The notes under the pieces: model-generated
What the model was told of the DNA's origin: nothing
Database searches by the model: none
The model's input: only the letters and a program-made list of their open reading frames with translations
Program-made: the position numbers and the translations under genes
Part shown: in pieces, positions 45,214 to 55,200 of the stretch
Layout of the letters: the number at the start of each line of letters is the position of its first letter
Position numbering within the stretch: the first letter of the stretch is position 1
From: an uncultured Chlorobiota bacterium
GTDB lineage: Bacteria > Bacteroidota > Ignavibacteria > UBA10030 > UBA6906
DNA length: 64,000 bases
NCBI GenBank assembly: GCA_900696645.1
Contig: CAADGV010000004.1
Coordinates: forward strand, 62,001-126,000
Direction: 5' to 3'

Positions 45214-45654
45214 TTATTTCTTGACAATCTCGACGCGTCTGTTCTTTGCCCGCCCCTCTTCAGACTTGTTGTCAGCAATGGGCTTTTCCTGTCCCCAGCC
45301 TTTTGCCGAGAGCCGTGACTTGTCAATCCCTTTGGCGATGATAGCATTCATCACCGATTTGGCGCGATTTTCGGAGAGGGTTTTGTTGGACGCGGCTGAT
45401 CCGACATTGTCGGTATGGCCTTCGATGCTGACGTTCAAAGTTTCGTCATCGTTTAACAGCTCAACCACCTGATCAATAATGTACTGCGATTCGGGCTTGA
45501 TATCTGCTTTGGCAGTTTCAAAATTGATCTGGAGGGTGACAAAGCCCTTCGTTTCCATTTCATCCCTCAGTGTTTCCGAATCTGAGCAGGAAGAAAGGAT
45601 GAGCATACAAAGCATCATACCGGCGATTGATAAGGAAACGATTCTATGATTCAC
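45214..45654 (-). CDS. OmpA-family peptidoglycan-binding lipoprotein
   Basis: This 146-residue lipoprotein starts at GTG 45654 behind CAGGAG. The lipobox is LSSC. The mature part is one OmpA-like domain: LQINFETAKADIKPES, then GHTDNVGSAASNKTLSENRAKSV and GQEKPIADNKSEEGRAKNRRVEI. It tethers the outer membrane to peptidoglycan. It lacks a barrel, so it is Pal-like in design. Confidence 0.92.
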   Translation of the reverse strand: MNHRIVSLSIAGMMLCMLILSSCSDSETLRDEMETKGFVTLQINFETAKADIKPESQYIIDQVVELLNDDETLNVSIEGHTDNVGSAASNKTLSENRAKSVMNAIIAKGIDKSRLSAKGWGQEKPIADNKSEEGRAKNRRVEIVKK

Positions 45655-45798
45655 GGCCGACTCCTGTTGTAATGTTGAATGAATTGTTTGCAGAACCGGA
45701 AAGAGATACAGGGAAACCCTGCTCTGAGAATAGCAAATCATGAAGTCAGTTGCAACACAAAACGGCAAGCGGTGTGTGCAGGAAATCCCGACAAGAAG

Positions 45799-45827
45799 AA
45801 ATCCCGCCCTTTTGCAAGGCGGGATTT
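45799..45827 (-). terminator. Hairpin terminator after the 1.0-kilo-residue T9SS cargo gene
   Basis: A 10-bp perfect stem (AAATCCCGCC and complement) closes a 9-base loop and is followed on the - strand by CTTCTTGT. It lies 19 bases past the stop. Confidence 0.75.
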
Positions 45828-45845
45828 CTCAGGAAGTGAATCAGC

Positions 45846-48845
45846 TTAGCGTATTAGCGTCAGTTTTCTTGTTTGAACCAGACTTCCTGAGTGAAGTCTG
45901 TAGAAATAGACTCCGCTGGCCAAATTCCTGGCGTCAAGAACGGTTTCATATCTGCCGGCATTCAAGTGCCCGTCCACCAGCGTCTGCACTTCCCTGCCGA
46001 GAATGTCGTACACTGACAGTCGTGTGTGACCCGCAACCGGAAGTGAAAACGTTATCGTTGTTGTAGGATTGAACGGATTGGGATAATTCTGCATGAGGGA
46101 AAATTCCTCAGGAACATCAAATCCCCAACTGATGGCCATGCTTTCTCCCTTGTACAAGATGTTACCGGGCGGAATGATGCCCGAATTGATCTTGACTTTG
46201 TTGTTCACCTTCATTGCGAGGTCACGGGCAAGAGCATCATTGGATGCTATGCCGTCGGTGACAAGAATCGAAATATACGTCAAAACATCACCCGCCGTCC
46301 GATTGTCTTTCGTTACGATTGTATGCTGCCCGATTTTCAACGAAACAAAGTTCATTACAAGGGCTGCAAGCTGCTTCTTCGCCTTGTCGAGCATCGACGG
46401 ATGTCGGCGAAGACTCAACACATCATCCCAATCATCTATTGCCAACAGGTTTGCAAACACATCGAAATGCGGAGTGTAGTGCTGGTGTACAGCTGCTATG
46501 TAGGAATTCAATTGAATGAGCGTCTCATCCCATCGATGGCGACGGCAGCGATGCTCATCGAACTGATGCTTCCAATACCCGACACTTCGTGCCCGGTTTG
46601 CGATGACGGCTGCAGTCAACGTGAAGTTAACTGTGACGGAACCTCCGGCAGGAAGCGAAAACGCTTGCGGATTTGCATCGACCGCATAGCCGAGCGGCTC
46701 GATGATTATCACTTGGTAGTCGATACCGGAAGGTACATCTGTGAACGCATATCCTCCCGAAGCATCCGACATCACAGCGGGGAAATCCTCAATCGAGGCA
46801 CCGTCAGCATCGAGCAGTTTCACGGTTACATTCGCCATACCTCCGCCGGTCGATTTGCTGATGACACCTGAAATCGTCCCGTTCGGAACAGACGCGATCG
46901 AAACTGCAAGACTGCTCGAAGCTCCGGTGAAGCAGTTGTTGCGAGGCGTGACGCTGACATCTCCTGAAACAGCACCCCAATTAACTGTGATCGATGTTGT
47001 TCCTTGTCCTGATGCAATGCTCGCTCCCAACGGGATAGTCCACTCATATTCTTGCGCGCCTGCCACATCGGCAATCGAGTAGCCGAGGCCAAGTTGTCCC
47101 GATGTTACAGTTGTCGGACCGGAGATGGAGCCTGCCGCAGCTACGTTGGGAATGACTGTCACAGCCAGCGTGCCGGAGGCTGCGCTGTTTCCTTTAGCGT
47201 CTGTCACAGTCACGGAGTAACTTCCATCTCCGGAGACGGCAATTGATTGTGTTGTCGCGCCGGTTGACCACAAATAAGTTGCAGCCGAGCTCGATGTAAG
47301 CGTTACAACTCCACCTTCACAGAGTGTAGTCGAGCCGCTTGCGGTAATTGTCGGACTTGCGGCATTGTTTCTCAGCAGTACATCGTCGAGCCGGTATGCA
47401 CCGCTGGCAGAACTTCGGAATCTGATTCTCAGATTGGAAGCAGCAGGAATTGTGCCGCTTGCCGTTCTGTAGTACCACCCGGTTGAACCGGACACAGTTG
47501 GTAGTCCGGTGAATGTCAATCCTGAATAGCTCAAGCCATCGGTGCTTACTTCCGCAATGAAGTCCGAGCCGTCCAACGAAAGGGCGTCTTTTCGAATTCC
47601 GAAAGAGAGTTCGAGATCATTCAACCCTACAGTATTGATTCCGGAAATCTCAAACGACGCGTTGGCACCTGAGGCGAAAAACACATTTGCGCCTCCCGAT
47701 GCTCCTGAATAGCCCGTCGAGAAAGAGGAAATCCGAAGGTCTGACGTACCGCTGAATGAGAGGTTGTCGTTATCAAAACCACCCGCAGAGACATGCGCGG
47801 CTATCGAAGTGTTTGCCGATACACTCCCCATCGTTTCATGAAATACAACTTGGAAGGGAATAGGCATCACGCCTGTCCCGCTAACAGGAATGTTCTGTGT
47901 TGCCGCGCCTGTGCTTGCACACGAGATGTTGCCGGAGAACGGACCTTCGAGTGCAGGCGAGAAGCGCACCTCGATTGCTGTTGCGCTGACAACAACCCCC
48001 GAGCGCGCAAGAACAATCGGGCTTGACGAGAATGGATCAACGCCGGTTCGGATTTCAAATCCGGCGGACGGCGTTATCGTAATATCATCTATCAGTTCAG
48101 TTCCGCTAACAACAAAACTCGATGAGGGAGATGACCCGCCAACCGATGCGCTGCCGAAACTTCCACTGAACGATGATGTGTTTAAAAGAATGGTTGCACC
48201 ACCGGTCAACTCAAACGTTCCGATGATTGTAATGTTTCCCTGCAACCCTCCGGTACCTCCCGTTCCTTCGGCGTTGAATCCGTACAGCCTGAATTCGGCA
48301 GTGCCGGTGAGTTCCTCGTACTCGACACCGAGTCCGAGAACATTGCCCGTCCAATTGACATCTGTGTCAGGTGTGGTCAGAATTCCGGATGAATGTGTCA
48401 GCCCTGCATTCAACACTGTGAAGTTGGTAAGTGGATTGGTGTACCCGTCATCGCTTCCCCGCCATTGCCATTGTCTCGGGCCGGTTGCGCTGCGGCCAAT
48501 TCCAAATGAAATCGATGTGACGGTAAACTTGTATCCCGGGACTGCCGTTACGGTTACGCCGATGTACTTGGCAAGGTCAACAGAGCCTGTAAAGAGATCA
48601 CTGCCGTTTGTTGCACCTGTCGGCCAGTTACTTCCTCTGAAGTTCCCGGAGCTGGAGGAACTTGATATGCCTTCCTTTACAAGACTTCCCGCCGAAATGC
48701 CTGCATACGAAGTCCCGTTGTAGGCAAACGAGGTTACATTGTTTCCGTCGCCCGCAAGATTGTATGTTGCGGTGAACGGCGTTTGTCCCCTTGCCAATCC
48801 CATCCCCAACAATAAAGCAAGTGTGGCCCAAGCGATCTTTTGCAT
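45846..48845 (-). CDS. T9SS cargo protein with YWKHQF module
   Basis: This is a 999-residue secreted protein. The ATG at 48845 has GGAGGG upstream and opens a signal peptide ending GLARGQ. Several beta domains follow: an N-terminal anchor-type domain (about 20-220), two Ig/choice-of-anchor-like domains, and a PKD-like domain (about 570-650). A carboxypeptidase-regulatory/SdrD B-like domain (NGTISGVISKSTGGGMANV, about 653-748) comes next. The basic helical module GYWKHQFDEHRCRRHRW (about 752-902) also occurs in the gene at 4148. The end is a T9SS sorting domain (QNYPNPFNPTTTITFSLP). Function is probably surface attachment or matrix. Confidence 0.85.
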   Translation of the reverse strand: MQKIAWATLALLLGMGLARGQTPFTATYNLAGDGNNVTSFAYNGTSYAGISAGSLVKEGISSSSSSGNFRGSNWPTGATNGSDLFTGSVDLAKYIGVTVTAVPGYKFTVTSISFGIGRSATGPRQWQWRGSDDGYTNPLTNFTVLNAGLTHSSGILTTPDTDVNWTGNVLGLGVEYEELTGTAEFRLYGFNAEGTGGTGGLQGNITIIGTFELTGGATILLNTSSFSGSFGSASVGGSSPSSSFVVSGTELIDDITITPSAGFEIRTGVDPFSSSPIVLARSGVVVSATAIEVRFSPALEGPFSGNISCASTGAATQNIPVSGTGVMPIPFQVVFHETMGSVSANTSIAAHVSAGGFDNDNLSFSGTSDLRISSFSTGYSGASGGANVFFASGANASFEISGINTVGLNDLELSFGIRKDALSLDGSDFIAEVSTDGLSYSGLTFTGLPTVSGSTGWYYRTASGTIPAASNLRIRFRSSASGAYRLDDVLLRNNAASPTITASGSTTLCEGGVVTLTSSSAATYLWSTGATTQSIAVSGDGSYSVTVTDAKGNSAASGTLAVTVIPNVAAAGSISGPTTVTSGQLGLGYSIADVAGAQEYEWTIPLGASIASGQGTTSITVNWGAVSGDVSVTPRNNCFTGASSSLAVSIASVPNGTISGVISKSTGGGMANVTVKLLDADGASIEDFPAVMSDASGGYAFTDVPSGIDYQVIIIEPLGYAVDANPQAFSLPAGGSVTVNFTLTAAVIANRARSVGYWKHQFDEHRCRRHRWDETLIQLNSYIAAVHQHYTPHFDVFANLLAIDDWDDVLSLRRHPSMLDKAKKQLAALVMNFVSLKIGQHTIVTKDNRTAGDVLTYISILVTDGIASNDALARDLAMKVNNKVKINSGIIPPGNILYKGESMAISWGFDVPEEFSLMQNYPNPFNPTTTITFSLPVAGHTRLSVYDILGREVQTLVDGHLNAGRYETVLDARNLASGVYFYRLHSGSLVQTRKLTLIR

Positions 48846-49239
48846 ATACCCTCCGTGAAGATTTGTGAGAAATAGTGGATTGTAGTGGAACCGTTGTGGT
48901 ATAAGATCGAATGCAATCTGATTGTCAAGAGAATCCAGAACGTGAAGGCGCATTACGCCGCCAGCTTGAACGACTCTGATCGCCTGACAAACAGCTTAAC
49001 AGCAAACAGAATGTATGGATGCAGCGGGTTCAGCTACCCCGGGCAAACGACAATTGATTGACAAACGTGAGTTGTGAAAAGGAAGAAAGAAGAAAGGCTC
49101 GATCAGAAGGCGCATCGCCATCGAGTAGAGAACATCTGAAGAATGTGAAGAACGGCAACATGTTGACAAGTTCGCAGGTCGTGGACAATGTCAGAACTAC
49201 ATGCTGCCGTTAATATAAAAACGGCCGGACAAATGTCAA

Positions 49240-49272
49240 GCGGCAAGTTCATTTTTTTCTCTGACTTGCCGC
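49240..49272 (-). terminator. Possible terminator after the propeller cargo gene
   Basis: A 9-bp perfect stem (GCGGCAAGT and complement) with a 15-base T-rich loop lies 9 bases past the - strand stop. The tail is short in T. Bases 48846-49239 show no gene or clear signal. Confidence 0.5.
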
Positions 49273-49281
49273 CGGAATCCG

Positions 49282-51372
49282 CTATTTCAACAAGATCATC
49301 GTTTTGGTCTGCCGGCGCCCGGCCGCGTCGAGAGTATAGTAGTACACGCCGCTTGCCAGACCCGTGGCATTGAAGACTGCTTCGTATCGGCCGGCCGGCA
49401 GCATTTCGTCCACCAACGTGGCAACTTCGCTGCCGAGCAGATTGTACACCCGCAGGGATGTATAGCCACGCATCTCAACAAAGAATCTGATCGTCGTAGT
49501 CGGATTGAACGGATTGGGATAGTTCTGCTCAACCGCAAAACGGCCGGGAACGTTTACTCCCATTTCTTTGACTGATGTCAATTGCGAAAAGGGCCTTCGC
49601 CATGCCCCGTTGCCGTTCGTCCCTGTCATCAAATCGCTTCCGCTGATTATAAGCGATTGAATTGACGTGTTAGTAAGTCCGGTGTTTGCAGGAGCCCAGT
49701 TTGCCCCCGTATTTGTGGAAACGAAAACACCGAGCGACGTGCCCGCAACAATTGTTGAGCCCGATGCCAAAAGAGTCCGGACATTTGTTCCCGTCAGTCC
49801 TGAATTTGATGAAGCCCAGTTTGTTCCGCTGTTTGTGGAAATGAAGACTCCGCCATTCGAAGTTCCCGCAAAGATTGCCGTGCCGTTTGATGCAAGAGTC
49901 TGCACAACTAACGATGTCAATCCGGTATTCGAGACAGCCCAGTTCTGACCGGTGTTTGATGAAATGAAGATTCCTCCGTTTGTTCCCGCAAGAACGTTCG
50001 AACCGGCAAGAAGCAATGCGCTGACAGTCGCGTTCGTCAAACCCGAATTCGATGCAGCCCAGTTTGCTCCGCCGTTCGTTGAACGGTAAATGCCGCTACT
50101 CTGACTGATCCCGGCAATGATCGTCGTGCCCGTTACCGCCAATGCTCGTACGTCTCCTGAAAATGCAAGGCCTGTTCCCGAGAAGCTCCACGTTGCGCCA
50201 CCATCGGTCGAGCGATGCACACCTCCTGCCGATGTAACAGTTCCGAGAAGCATGTCGGTCCCGTTTTGCGCCAAGGAAAAGACTCCTCCTCCAAAATTCT
50301 TCACCGGAAGCCACATTGTTCCGTTGTTCGTGGTTCGATATAACGCCCCGTCCGAATTGCCAGCAAAGAGGTTTGGCCCGTTTACAAGAAATGCATTTAC
50401 AAATGTATTGATATAACCATCGTTCCTCTCAACCCAATTTGCACCGAGATCAGTCGAACGATAGATGCCGGCTTTGTCTCCGTTGTTTCCCATCCCCACA
50501 ACAAGAGTTGTTCCAAGAACACCAAGCGAGCGCGTGTTGTTTGTTGGCGGGATGCCGGCATTCGCGCTGTTCCACGTTAAGCCCGCATCAGTTGAACGCA
50601 TTACGCCGCCGAGTGTCGCTTGAAATGCATCGGTGCCGATGACAGCAAGAGCAAGAGTAATGTCAATTCCTCCTCCGCTCCAATTCGCCCCATCGTTCGT
50701 CGAACGGAATACGCCGCCACCTTGAGTGCCTGCAAGGAGAACCCCGTTTACAACGGCAAGAGTATTGATAAGCGGACTTGTTAAACCGGCATTCGACTGC
50801 GTCCATGTGGTGCCGTTGTTTGTTGATCGATAAACTCCTCCCGAACTCGTTCCAGCGAAGAGGATGGATCCGATGGACGCGAATGATGAAATACCGAAAG
50901 CGTTGTTCCCCAAACCCGCGGTGTCAAGCTGCCAGCCCGTCCCTGCATCCGTCGAACGGTAAAGTCCGAAGCCGGTACCGGCAAACACTGACCCATTAAA
51001 CACGAAAACTGCGGGCACGGAGCTGTTCACCATTCCGGTTGCGGATAATGACCACGAATTTCCGTCATTTGTTGATTTGTAGACGCGCGAAGATGTACCT
51101 GCGTAAAGATTCGCTCCGTCGGTGGCCAATGACCGCACTTGTGTGCCCATCGGCAAACCCGATCCCGACCATACCCAATTATCGCCGTTGTTCGTTGACT
51201 TGAATACTCCACCTGCAAAGGATCCAGCATAAATTGTCGAGCCGACAGAAACGAACGACATCGGGTAGCCTCCTTCGGGGCCGGAGGTTTGAACCCATTG
51301 CGCCCCGGCTGATTTGACGAGGAGAGAGAATGCAAACAGCAACGCAGCGCGTATTGCAGAATGCTTCGACAT
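49282..51372 (-). CDS. T9SS cargo protein with Asp-box (BNR/sortilin-like) beta-propeller
   Basis: This 696-residue secreted protein has a signal peptide ending KSAGAQ. Thirteen Asp-box repeats of the form (I/V)Y(R/K)STNxGxxW follow (about 25-600), as in sialidase-like or sortilin-like propellers. It has no sialidase catalytic signature that I can see, so a binding role is likelier. A T9SS sorting domain (QNYPNPFNPTTTIRFFV...MILLK) ends it. The start is ATG 51372 with AAGGAG upstream. A perfect palindrome lies 77 bases before the start, and a response regulator gene sits further upstream. Confidence 0.87.
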   Translation of the reverse strand: MSKHSAIRAALLFAFSLLVKSAGAQWVQTSGPEGGYPMSFVSVGSTIYAGSFAGGVFKSTNNGDNWVWSGSGLPMGTQVRSLATDGANLYAGTSSRVYKSTNDGNSWSLSATGMVNSSVPAVFVFNGSVFAGTGFGLYRSTDAGTGWQLDTAGLGNNAFGISSFASIGSILFAGTSSGGVYRSTNNGTTWTQSNAGLTSPLINTLAVVNGVLLAGTQGGGVFRSTNDGANWSGGGIDITLALAVIGTDAFQATLGGVMRSTDAGLTWNSANAGIPPTNNTRSLGVLGTTLVVGMGNNGDKAGIYRSTDLGANWVERNDGYINTFVNAFLVNGPNLFAGNSDGALYRTTNNGTMWLPVKNFGGGVFSLAQNGTDMLLGTVTSAGGVHRSTDGGATWSFSGTGLAFSGDVRALAVTGTTIIAGISQSSGIYRSTNGGANWAASNSGLTNATVSALLLAGSNVLAGTNGGIFISSNTGQNWAVSNTGLTSLVVQTLASNGTAIFAGTSNGGVFISTNSGTNWASSNSGLTGTNVRTLLASGSTIVAGTSLGVFVSTNTGANWAPANTGLTNTSIQSLIISGSDLMTGTNGNGAWRRPFSQLTSVKEMGVNVPGRFAVEQNYPNPFNPTTTIRFFVEMRGYTSLRVYNLLGSEVATLVDEMLPAGRYEAVFNATGLASGVYYYTLDAAGRRQTKTMILLK

Positions 51373-51448
51373 GTGATACTCCTTAAATGTGAATGAAGGG
51401 ATGGGATTCTGATTGGAAGAAATGTATTACGAAACGGAGGGTTGGTTC

Positions 51449-51468
51449 AATGACTCAAGTGAGTCATT
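51449..51468. promoter_or_regulatory. Operator-like 20-bp palindrome, copy 1
   Basis: AATGACTCA-AG-TGAGTCATT is a perfect inverted repeat with 9-bp arms. It lies upstream of the propeller cargo gene. A near copy lies at 52227-52246 upstream of the response regulator. The 2-base centre argues for DNA binding by a dimer, not an RNA hairpin. Confidence 0.55.
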
Positions 51469-51503
51469 CTTGCATTGTGGAATTTGACGGAGGGTAATTT
51501 GTA

Positions 51504-51552
51504 GAACGAATCTCCAATTCGTTCAGACAAGGATGGCGAGACGGAGTCTCGC
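51504..51552. repeat. REP-like double hairpin
   Basis: Two perfect hairpins stand side by side. The first is GAACGAAT with a 5-base loop (51504-51524). The second is GCGAGAC with loop GGA (51536-51552). They directly abut the stop codon of the response regulator. A second pair of similar design lies at 61212-61251. Confidence 0.55.
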
Positions 51553-51553
51553 G

Positions 51554-52186
51554 CTACACAAGGCCCTGCTTAATCGCCTTGGCGACAGCTTGCGACTTCG
51601 AGTGAACGTGAAGCTTTTCGTAGATGTGCTTGATGTGATTGCGGACGGTTTCGGGGCTGATGAACAGCTTGTCGCCAATCTCGCGGCTGTCTAAACCAAG
51701 AACAAGCTGCTGAAGGATTTCCGATTCCCGCTTCGTCAGCGAGTAATTCTCCTTACCGCTTGGCGCAAAGTGCTTGAACAGTTCGATAACACGGCGCGCA
51801 ATGTAGGGCGTCATCGGAGTCCCGCCTGCAGCAGCATCCTGAATTGCGCTCAAAACCTGAGTTGGCGGAGTCTTTTTCAGAATGTAGCCGTCGGCGCCGT
51901 TCACGATTGCACGAAACACATTTTCGTCATCATCAAACACCGTGAGCATGATGATGTAGGCGGAAGGCATGAGATGCTTCAATTCCGCGATGCCCTCTGT
52001 GCCCGACCTCCCCGGCAAATGAATATCCAGCAGAAGTACATCCGCTCCGGGCAAATCCGCAGCCGCTTCTTCGACGCTGGAAAACGACCCTGCACATGTG
52101 AATCCCTCAGTGAAATTGAGAACGTGAACGAGTCCCTCGCGGAAATCGTCATGATCCTCTATGATTGCTACCCTGATCGGCGTCAT
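51554..52186 (-). CDS. LuxR/NarL-family response regulator 1
   Basis: This 210-residue regulator has a receiver domain with phospho-acceptor Asp54 (LLLDIHLPG) and acidic pocket EDHDD. The NarL-type helix-turn-helix reads LTKRESEILQQLVLGL, then FISPETVRNHIKHIYEKL. I start at ATG 52186; the in-frame start at 52228 adds a non-conserved leader. It lies 56 bases after a HisKA_3 kinase gene on the same strand, so the two form a pair. Confidence 0.93.
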   Translation of the reverse strand: MTPIRVAIIEDHDDFREGLVHVLNFTEGFTCAGSFSSVEEAAADLPGADVLLLDIHLPGRSGTEGIAELKHLMPSAYIIMLTVFDDDENVFRAIVNGADGYILKKTPPTQVLSAIQDAAAGGTPMTPYIARRVIELFKHFAPSGKENYSLTKRESEILQQLVLGLDSREIGDKLFISPETVRNHIKHIYEKLHVHSKSQAVAKAIKQGLV

Positions 52187-52226
52187 GATGGTTGGATAGA
52201 AATTCGCAAAACGTGAGCGCGCATTC

Positions 52227-52246
52227 AATGACCCGTTTGAGTCATT
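52227..52246. promoter_or_regulatory. Operator-like 20-bp palindrome, copy 2
   Basis: AATGACCCGTTTGAGTCATT matches copy 1 at 16 of 20 positions, with both outer half-sites kept. It overlaps the kinase stop codon and lies 41 bases before the response regulator start. Confidence 0.5.
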
Positions 52247-55200
52247 CCTTCTTGCCTGTCGTTGACCCGGCTCGTTGAGCGGGCAGGCACCCCTTCAGCC
52301 TCACAATCGTTCCCGACGGGTTTGCCTGTTCGAAGAAAAGTTCTGCGTGAACTTCATCCGCCCTTTTCGTCATATTGCGCAAGCCGTGCCCGCGTTTTGT
52401 CAGAGTTAAAGATTCTTCAGGCGAAGGCATTCCCTTTCCATTGTCAGCAATGGCCAGTTCGTAACAACTGTCGGTCACAGCAAATTCAACGCGGATAGCT
52501 GAGGCGCCGGCATGTCGCACGGCATTCGACAACGCTTCTTTGAAGATGAGATAGATGTTCCGCCGAACATCTTCGGCCAGTGTGAAGCTTTCTACGTTTT
52601 CGGCAAGAGCAACCTCATATTTGATTTGGTTTGTCCTGCAGAGATCGGCGGTGGTCAGACGTATGCGGGCAAGCAGACTTTCAAGTGTGTCGTGCTTCGG
52701 CGAAACCGACCACACGATGTCGCTCATTGCTTCCTCCGCTTCCGTCAGAAGAGAACTCGTTTTGTCGAGAAATTCTTTCGATTGTGCCGGAATATCCTTG
52801 AGTTGCCCCTTTACCGATTCAATAAAGAAACCGGCGCTACCGACAGTGGAGGCAAGATCATCATGTAAATCGCGGGCAATACGCTCACGTGTCCGCAGGC
52901 GTTCTTCCTGGATCTCCTTCTCCCGCTCAAGCTGGCGGATTCGTTTTTTCAGCTTCTGCGTCGAGATGAAGCGAACTGTTCCGCCAAACGTGACGACGCC
53001 CAAACCGGCCATCAATCCAATAAACCAACCGGTTCGCCAAAACGGGGGGACAATCGTGACATTGATCGATGTTGCTGCCTCATTCCATACACCATCGTTG
53101 TTACACACCTTCACCCGAAACACATACTCACCCGGGTCGAGATTTGTGTAACGCGCCTCCCTCCGTTTTCCGCAGAACACCCATCCCTTGTCGAACCCTT
53201 CCATCATGTACGCGTACCGGTTCTCCTGCGGATTGGTAAACTCGAGCCCGGCAAACTCGAACGAGAAAACCGATTCGTCGTACGACAAACTGACGTCTTC
53301 GGCTACCGAGATATCCTCATCGAGGTGTGCGGGCTGGTCGAATTTCTTGAAGCGTGTAAGCACGACTTTCGGCAGAACAGGATTATCCCTTACACTATCA
53401 GGAAAGAACGCATTGAAGCCATTCACGCCGCCGAAGAACATCTCTCCTTCCGGAGTCTGAAAAAAAGTGTTGGTATTGAATTCGGAGGATTGTAACCCGT
53501 CATGCACAGCATAGTTGCGGAACCGGGGGTTTTCAGGATCAGCGGCTGCCATCCTGGAGAGGCCTCGATTTGTGCTGATCCACAAATTCCGGTGATGGTC
53601 CATCAACACACCATAAACAAAATCATTCGGCAATCCGTCCGCACTCCCGTACCGTCGCCATGATTCCTTGATGGGGTCAAACCGGTTCAACCCATCTTCC
53701 GTCCCGATCCAAAGAATACCATCAGGGTCAATGCAGATCGTTTTCACGGAATTGTGTGAGATGGAATTTGCATTGCGGGGATGAGATTTGTACTGCTTGA
53801 CAAGGTGTCCCTCCGGGGAAAACCTCAACAGTCCGATTCCCAGCGACCCGCACCAAATGCCGTTCCGGTCGGCGGCAAAACACAGCGCGCTCGGCGCAAC
53901 GTAGGATGTATCTATACGATCGAGTGTAAGCACGTTTTCGACAACATCGCGTTTGCGATCATAGCGAAGCACGCTGGTGGCCGAGCCAATCCACACATCT
54001 CCCGACGAATCTTCACAGAAGGCAGTGATAATCCGGCCTCTTGTATCATCGCGAGTAATGCCGCGAAACTCATACTTTCTGAACCGATTCGTTGAAGCGT
54101 CAGAACGATACAGCCCTTTCATCGTTCCGATCCACACGAACCCGCGACTGTCTTCAAACAGCGCGAAGACACTATTGGCGCTACCTTCTCCTGAACCTGA
54201 GAATTCGTCGTAGAACCGTTTGACGTTTCCGTTTCTTCGGTCAAGAACAGCAACACCCTGATTGTACATTCCGAGCCACACACGATTGTTCCGGTCGACC
54301 ATCAGAGCTTTGAAGAAGTTGTCTCCCGTATCCTTCCTTCGTGATGGAGGGAGAAGAATGTGTTTGAACTTGTTGCGGTGAGGATCAATCTTGACAACCC
54401 CGGCCCCGTCATATCCAACCCAAATCAAACCGGAACGATCGCGGTAGATCGAAGCAACTTTGTCATAGAACGTATTTGTTGGAGAATGCGGAACAACCCG
54501 CGTGAACTCATCTCTTTTCTCGTCAAAAACATTCAGTCCGCCAGAAGTTGTACCAACCCACAATCTGCCTTCTTCGTCAGCACACAACGTTTTTATGAAA
54601 TCGCTGCTTACAGAACGGGGATTCTTCGGATCGTGCATCCATCGCCGCCACGAATTGTTGGCCTTTGAGTACGCATACAGGCCCGTTGCCGCAGCAGCAC
54701 TTCCCAGCCAGACTACGCCGGAGCCATCGACATAGAGAGTTGGTGATGCTGTAGGGTACCTCTCAGGAAAAGGAATCTTCACAAAACGTTTTGTTGAATA
54801 CTCGTATTGCATCAGCAGATCGGAACAGGTAAGCCACACATTTCCAGCTTCATCTGCACAATGTGCCCGCAACGCCAGGCCCTCGTCCTTCCGCCCGAAA
54901 TCAGCAGCACGGTATTCACGAAATGTGTCCGTCGATGGATTGAGCACTGTCAATCTCCTGCTTGAAGTTACCCAGATCTTGCCGTCGCCATCTTCAGCAA
55001 GAGAATAGATGAGGGTATTGAGACGGGCTGAACGATAGGAGGGATCGTCGGGGAGGTACGTGAACGTTTCCGTCCGACGGTCAAAGCGGTGAAGTCCCTC
55101 CAGCGTACCGACCCAGATCGTTCCGTGTCGATCTTCAAGCAATGACCAGACAGTATTGCTTCTCAGTGACGTGGAATCGCTCGCATCGTGCCGGTAGACT

